Shown piece by piece: positions 5,274 to 8,675 of a stretch of DNA of 8,675 nt. Under the pieces are notes generated by a model that ran no database searches, was not told the origin of the DNA, and saw only the letters and a program-made list of their open reading frames with translations. Position numbers and translations under genes: made by a program. The DNA comes from Spirochaetaceae bacterium. Lineage in GTDB: Bacteria > Spirochaetota > Spirochaetia > Treponematales > Breznakiellaceae. Numbering within the stretch: the stretch's first letter is position 1; every line of letters begins with the position of its first letter. The DNA lies in NCBI GenBank assembly GCA_031290205.1, contig JAITNZ010000082.1, positions 1 to 8,675 on the forward strand, written 5' to 3'.

Positions 5274-6725
5274 TTATGCCGAATAGGTTGACGCGCTGGT
5301 GGCGCCGCCGTGTCCTGTCCAGTTGGTGTGGAAGAATTCGCCGCGCGGCTTGTCGCAACGCTCGTAGCTGTGAGCGCCGAAATAGTCCCGTTGCGCCTGC
5401 AAGAGGTTTGCGGGAAGGCGCTCGCTTCGGTAGCCGTCGAAGTAGGAGAGGGCGCTTGCAAGCGTGGGGGCGGGGATGCCGTTCAGCGCGGCGGCGGCAA
5501 CGACACGACGGAGCGCGCCCTGCCCCTCCTCAATCACTTTGCTAAAAAACGGGTCGAGCAGCAGATTTTCGAGTGCGGGATTTTTCGTGAACGCTTCCTT
5601 AATTTTCCCCAAAAACGCCGAGCGGATGATGCAGCCGCCGCGCCACATCAGCGCGATGCCGCCATAGTTCAGCTTCCAGTGGTGTTCAGCCGCCGCCGCC
5701 CGCAAGAGGAGGAAGCCCTGCGTGTACGAGATAAGTTTTGCCGCATAGAGGGCATCTTCCAAATCGGCAAGAAAGCCTTTTTTTTCGCCAGAAAAGCTTT
5801 TTTGCGGCGAGGTAAAAAATTTTGAGGCGCGCACCCGCTCGTCCTTGGCGGCGGAAAGGCAGCGGGCAAACACCGCCTCGCCAATCAGCGTGAGGGGGAC
5901 GCCCGCGTCGAGAGCTGCGATTCCTGTCCATTTGCCGGTGCCCTTCTGTCCAGCTGTGTCGAGTATCTTTTCGACGAGCGCCGTGCCGTCCGTATCGTTA
6001 AACCTTAGAATATCCCGCGTAATTTCGACGAGGTAGCTGTCGAGTTTCCCCCGATTCCATGCGTCGAAAACATCGCGCATTTCGGGATATGAGAGGGAGA
6101 GGAGGTCTTTCATGATGTGATAGACCTCGCAGATTAGCTGCATATCGCCGTATTCGATGCCGTTATGCACCATTTTGACGAAATGCCCCGCGCCGTCCTG
6201 TCCCACCCAGTCGCAACAGGCGCCTTCGCCCGGCACCTGCGCGGCTATCTTCTGCAAAATGCCTTTCACGAGTTGCCACGCCGCCGCCGAGCCGCCGGGC
6301 ATGAGGGAGGGTCCCTTCAATGCCCCCTCTTCACCGCCTGAAACCCCCGTCCCGATGAAGAGCAGCCCCTTCGATTCGATATATGCTGTTCTGCGGATAG
6401 TATCCCCGTAATTAGAGTTCCCCCCGTCGATAATCACGTCGCCTTTTTCCAGCACGGGGAGGAGCGCCTCGATCGTATCATCGACCGCCTGCCCCGCCTT
6501 CACCATGATAAAGACCTTGCGCGGCAGCGACAGCGAGCCGGCAAACGCGGCTAAGTCCTTGTAACCGGCGATGTTTTTCCCCGCGCCGCGAGAGGCAAGG
6601 AACGCGTCGGTTTTCGAGGCGGTGCGGTTATAGACCGCGACGGAAAAGCCCTTGCTTGCCATATTCAACACGAGATTTTCGCCCATCACCGCAAGCCCAA
6701 TCAGCCCAATGTCATTTTTTTTCAT
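5274..6725 (-). CDS. gnd: 6-phosphogluconate dehydrogenase, NADP-type, decarboxylating
   Basis: Catalyses oxidative decarboxylation of 6-phosphogluconate to ribulose 5-phosphate and CO2 in the cytoplasmic pentose phosphate pathway. The 483 residues match the long, two-domain family. Visible motifs are the Rossmann loop GLAVMGEN (10-17), NRT at 33-35 at the position that contacts the NADP 2'-phosphate, IIDGGNSNYGDT, the substrate loop GVSGGEEGALKGPSLMPGG, HFVKMVHNGIEYGD with the catalytic Lys at about 184, Asn 188 and Glu 191, the family signature ILDTAGQKGTGKW, and the C-terminal tail HTNWTGHGGATSAST. ATG 6725 gives the usual MKKNDIGLIG start with a weak GAG six bases upstream. An in-frame ATG at 6752 would add nine residues but has no ribosome site. 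It lies downstream of uxaC in the same direction across a 224-bp repeat-bearing spacer. No separate promoter is evident. Confidence 0.96.
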   Translation of the reverse strand: MKKNDIGLIGLAVMGENLVLNMASKGFSVAVYNRTASKTDAFLASRGAGKNIAGYKDLAAFAGSLSLPRKVFIMVKAGQAVDDTIEALLPVLEKGDVIIDGGNSNYGDTIRRTAYIESKGLLFIGTGVSGGEEGALKGPSLMPGGSAAAWQLVKGILQKIAAQVPGEGACCDWVGQDGAGHFVKMVHNGIEYGDMQLICEVYHIMKDLLSLSYPEMRDVFDAWNRGKLDSYLVEITRDILRFNDTDGTALVEKILDTAGQKGTGKWTGIAALDAGVPLTLIGEAVFARCLSAAKDERVRASKFFTSPQKSFSGEKKGFLADLEDALYAAKLISYTQGFLLLRAAAAEHHWKLNYGGIALMWRGGCIIRSAFLGKIKEAFTKNPALENLLLDPFFSKVIEEGQGALRRVVAAAALNGIPAPTLASALSYFDGYRSERLPANLLQAQRDYFGAHSYERCDKPRGEFFHTNWTGHGGATSASTYSA

Positions 6726-6761
6726 TTTTTGCTCAATCAATTTTTTCTCCATATCGGAAGA

Positions 6762-6795
6762 GGGGTATGGGGTTTGGGGTATAGGGTTTGGGGGG
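6762..6795. repeat. G-rich heptamer repeat, left arm of inverted pair
   Basis: Five G runs on the plus strand (6762-6765, 6769-6772, 6776-6779, 6784-6786, 6790-6795) are separated by TAT, TTT, TATA and TTT. This is a canonical G-quadruplex pattern. Positions 6769-6793 match the reverse complement of 6909-6933 at 23 of 25 bases. Confidence 0.75.
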
Positions 6796-6816
6796 AAGAT
6801 TTCAGTTTGAAATCTT
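6796..6816. repeat. Hairpin AAGATTTCA-GTT-TGAAATCTT
   Basis: A perfect 9-bp stem with a 3-base loop directly follows the left G-rich arm. On the minus strand it is followed by six C residues, not T, so it is not a terminator for uxaC. Confidence 0.6.
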
Positions 6817-6908
6817 TCTTCTATACCTCATTACGCCCTCACTCCTCATCTCTCATCCCTCACTCGCTTCATTGCATATCGCAAGGTTAAATCCAGTTAC
6901 CTGTCTTT

Positions 6909-6933
6909 CCCCAAACCCCAAACCCCAAACCCC
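6909..6933. repeat. CCCCAAA heptamer tandem repeat, right arm of inverted pair
   Basis: Four C4 runs spaced by AAA give an exact 7-bp period. In the minus-strand transcript this reads as four G4 runs with UUU loops, just 17 bases after the uxaC stop. It can therefore form an RNA quadruplex or pair with the transcript of 6769-6793. Heptamer repeats of this style are known from cyanobacteria (STRR); the similarity here is one of form only. Confidence 0.75.
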
Positions 6934-6949
6934 TTTTCTTCATCCCCGA

Positions 6950-8374
6950 TCATCCATTCCCCTTTTCAAAATACCGCTTTGCGTTTCCGAATGAAACATC
7001 GCGCACGAGTTCGCTTAAAAACGTCCAGTTTGAGGGGATTTCGCCGTTTTCAGCCCATTCACCGATGATATTACAGAGAATCCGCCTAAAATACTCATGG
7101 CGCGGGTAGGAGAGAAAACTCCTGGAATCGGTTGTCATGCCGACAAAACGGGATAACAGTCCCGTATTTGCCAGAATCTTCAGCTGCGTTTCCATGCCGT
7201 CGCGGTTGTCGAGAAACCACCACGCGGAGCCCAGCTGCATTTTACCGGCGATGCCGCCCTGAAACGAGCCTGCAAGCGCCGAAAGCGGGTACATATCCTT
7301 GGGGTTGAGGCTGTAGAGTATCGTTTTCGGCAAGTTTCCGCGCTCTTCCATCGTATCGAGCAGAGTGCTGAGTTTTGCGGCGATATTGTTGTCCGCGATA
7401 GCATCATAGCCGGTATTGGCGCCGAGCGCCCCGAACATCCGCGTATTCACCGAGCGGAGCGCGCCGATATGGAGCTGCATCGCCCAGCCGTGCTTGCGAT
7501 ACTCGCCGGCGAGGTAGCAGAGGGTGAACGTTTTGAACGATTCCGCCTCTTGCACTGTGAGTTTCCCGCCGGCAAGCCGTATGGCGAAGAGGACAAAAAC
7601 CTCCTCTTCCCATAAAGCGCCCTTCGACCCGTTATGCGCCGCCTCGAAAAACACGTGCGGGAGGTCATGATCGCTTACAAGGCAGCCCGCATCGTCAAAA
7701 TTCCGGATGCTAACCGACAAAGCCGACAAGAATTTATTAAAATTGATGATTTTTATGCCTGTTTCTGCGGATAATAAGCCCAAATACTCAACAAAATCGC
7801 TTTTTTCTATGCCAAGCGCCCTGTCAGGACGGTATGAAGGCGTTACTTTTGTCTTTATCGCCATATTTCCGGCGATTTGCTTATGGTACGCAAGATTATC
7901 CGCCGGATCATCCGTTGTCCCGACCGCAAAAACATTGAATTTATCAAAAATGCTCGCTACCGAGATGGTTTTGAGCTTTTCATTCGCGCCTTTCCAGACT
8001 TCGCCGGCGTTTTCTGGCGTTAAGGGCTCGTAAAAATCAAAGTAACGCTGCAGTTCAAGGTGCGTCCAGTGATAAAGCGGATTCCCCAAAAGGCGGGGCA
8101 CGGTCTGTGCCCATGCAAAAAACTTTTCCTCCGGCGCCGCGTTTCCCGTGATAAAAGCCTCGTCTATGCCGTTTGCCCGCATCGCCCGCCATTTATAGTG
8201 GTCGCCTAGCAGCCAAATTTCCGCAAGATTTTCAAAAGTCTTATTTTCGGCGATCGCGCAGGGGTCTAAATGACAGTGATAGTCAAAAATCGGCTCGTTC
8301 GCCGCCGCCTCGTGGTAGAGCCGTCGGGCGCATGCCGTGGAAAGTAAAAAATCATCGTCAATAAAGTTTTTCAA
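6950..8374 (-). CDS. uxaC: Glucuronate (uronate) isomerase
   Basis: Interconverts D-glucuronate and D-fructuronate, and D-galacturonate and D-tagaturonate, the first step of uronic acid breakdown in the cytoplasm. The 474 residues match the UxaC length. Recognisable blocks are MKNFIDDDFLL at the N-terminus, the metal-site motif DYHCHLDP (31-38), GTTDDPADNLAYHK, LHIGALRSVNTRMF, YSLNPKDMYPL, GSAWWFLDNRDGM and GMTTDSRSFLSYPRHEYFRR, typical of this amidohydrolase-superfamily member. The start is TTG at 8374: it gives the family's usual N-terminus, the in-frame stop TAG at 8381-8383 excludes a longer form, and the next Met codons would lose the metal motif. Only 10 bases separate this TTG from the tRNA-Ala 3' end, and no Shine-Dalgarno is visible there. 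Expression is therefore probably tied to the tRNA promoter at 8473-8501. Confidence 0.96.
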   Translation of the reverse strand: MKNFIDDDFLLSTACARRLYHEAAANEPIFDYHCHLDPCAIAENKTFENLAEIWLLGDHYKWRAMRANGIDEAFITGNAAPEEKFFAWAQTVPRLLGNPLYHWTHLELQRYFDFYEPLTPENAGEVWKGANEKLKTISVASIFDKFNVFAVGTTDDPADNLAYHKQIAGNMAIKTKVTPSYRPDRALGIEKSDFVEYLGLLSAETGIKIINFNKFLSALSVSIRNFDDAGCLVSDHDLPHVFFEAAHNGSKGALWEEEVFVLFAIRLAGGKLTVQEAESFKTFTLCYLAGEYRKHGWAMQLHIGALRSVNTRMFGALGANTGYDAIADNNIAAKLSTLLDTMEERGNLPKTILYSLNPKDMYPLSALAGSFQGGIAGKMQLGSAWWFLDNRDGMETQLKILANTGLLSRFVGMTTDSRSFLSYPRHEYFRRILCNIIGEWAENGEIPSNWTFLSELVRDVSFGNAKRYFEKGNG

Positions 8375-8384
8375 TTTCGTCTAC

Positions 8385-8458
8385 TGGAGATGAGCGGAAT
8401 CGAACCGCTGACCTTTTGAATGCCATTCAAACGCTCTAGCCAACTGAGCTACACCCCC
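8385..8458 (-). tRNA. tRNA-Ala (anticodon GGC)
   Basis: The 74-base minus-strand sequence folds as a full cloverleaf. The acceptor stem GGGGGTG/CATCTCC contains the G3-U70 wobble that alanyl-tRNA synthetase recognises. The D stem is GCTC/GAGC. The anticodon stem TTTGA/TCAAA closes loop ATGGCAT with GGC at 8424-8422. The T arm is AGCGG-TTCGATT-CCGCT. The loop shows the A32-U38 combination typical of tRNA-Ala(GGC). The discriminator is A, and CCA is not encoded, since GTAG follows. Confidence 0.97.
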
Positions 8459-8472
8459 AAAGGATAACAAAC

Positions 8473-8501
8473 ATGGTATCAGGTATGAGTATTTTTGTCA
8501 A
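8473..8501 (-). promoter_or_regulatory. Promoter of tRNA-Ala (and probably uxaC)
   Basis: On the minus strand a perfect -35 TTGACA (8501-8496) is followed by exactly 17 bases and TACCAT (8478-8473), four of six matches to TATAAT, with a TGA extension just before it. Transcription would start near 8466, about eight bases before the tRNA. With only 10 bp between tRNA and uxaC, this is the best visible promoter for uxaC too. Confidence 0.75.
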
Positions 8502-8615
8502 TACGTTGGAAACCCTCAGGCAGCAATTACGAATTCGAAAATTAACCACGAACGGTACGAACAAATCGCAACTACGCGGGCGACCGCATTAAGAATTTGT
8601 CCACAGATGGACACA
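8502..8615. other. Upstream intergenic DNA with small repeats
   Basis: No gene is visible. The stretch has a 9-bp-period direct repeat (ACGAAC at 8548-8553 and 8557-8562) and a perfect hairpin TGTCCA-CAGA-TGGACA (8598-8613). The hairpin ends two bases before the dispersed repeat copy that begins at 8616. Confidence 0.45.
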
Positions 8616-8675
8616 GGGGGAAGGCTTTCTCGGTCGGCGACACAAGCGCTTACGCGCCAGTGCTCGCCGCCATGC
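8616..8675 (+). repeat. Second, partial copy of the dispersed repeat seen at 929-988
   Basis: The last 60 bases match 929-988 at 54 of 60 positions with no gaps, beginning at exactly the same GGGGG end. The copy runs off the window, so its full length is unknown. The sharp shared left boundary supports a discrete repeated element. Confidence 0.85.

Larger units (their letters stand above)
6726..6949. other. uxaC-gnd spacer built largely of heptamer-like repeats
   Basis: This 224-bp spacer has no gene. It contains an inverted pair of GGGGTTT-type repeats (6762-6795 and 6909-6933), a perfect 9-bp hairpin (6796-6816) and a pyrimidine tract with CCTCATC, TCTCATC and CCTCACT heptamers (about 6840-6862). 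I found no convincing promoter for gnd within it. Confidence 0.6.

Noticed and set aside
5276..5825. Long plus-strand open frames inside gnd
   Set aside because: They are antisense shadows of a clearly identified enzyme gene and have no recognisable domains.
6726..6752. ATG 6752 as the gnd start
   Set aside because: It adds nine non-family residues and has no purine-rich site upstream. ATG 6725 gives the standard N-terminus.
6796..6816. Intrinsic terminator after uxaC
   Set aside because: The stem is AT-rich and followed on the minus strand by C residues rather than a T run.

Overview
The window looks like part of a spirochaete chromosome, most likely a Treponema-type organism of roughly 50% GC. 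This is an inference from gene style: a single-pass coiled-coil membrane protein, a small secreted beta-barrel, sugar-acid enzymes, and repeat-rich intergenic DNA. No gene here fixes the taxon. Firm identifications are a MATE exporter (2949-4313, +), 6-phosphogluconate dehydrogenase gnd (5274-6725, -), uronate isomerase uxaC (6950-8374, -) and tRNA-Ala(GGC) (8385-8458, -).

Layout, plus strand. Positions 1-850 hold the 3' part of an AT-rich gene of unknown function that enters from the left edge through a run of 21 C. Positions 851-1541 hold no gene I can support but are dense in inverted repeats, including a 315-bp unit bounded by 16-bp inverted ends (929-1243). A diverged 60-bp copy of its left end reappears at the right edge (8616-8675). 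An extended -10 promoter at 1501-1508, flanked by a 7-bp inverted repeat, precedes a 362-residue membrane-anchored coiled-coil protein (1542-2630). A higher-order tandem repeat (about 60-bp halves, 123-bp period) fills the gap to the MATE gene exactly. The MATE gene overlaps by 4 bp with a secreted, probable outer-membrane beta-barrel gene (4310-5191).

Layout, minus strand. A strong promoter at 8473-8501 drives tRNA-Ala. uxaC begins only 10 bp after the tRNA with a TTG codon and no Shine-Dalgarno, so the two appear to share a transcript. A 224-bp spacer follows, with GGGGTTT-type heptamer repeats in inverted orientation, and then gnd. uxaC (glucuronate/galacturonate isomerisation) and gnd (oxidation of 6-phosphogluconate) both belong to sugar-acid and pentose-phosphate metabolism. 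The two gene blocks converge at 5192-5273 with no obvious terminator.

The most unusual features are the dispersed repeat families, the repeat array that supplies both the stop context of one gene and the start codon of the next, the tRNA-uxaC junction, and the G-quadruplex or hairpin-forming spacer before gnd. I saw no convincing defence system, CRISPR array, transposase or integrase.
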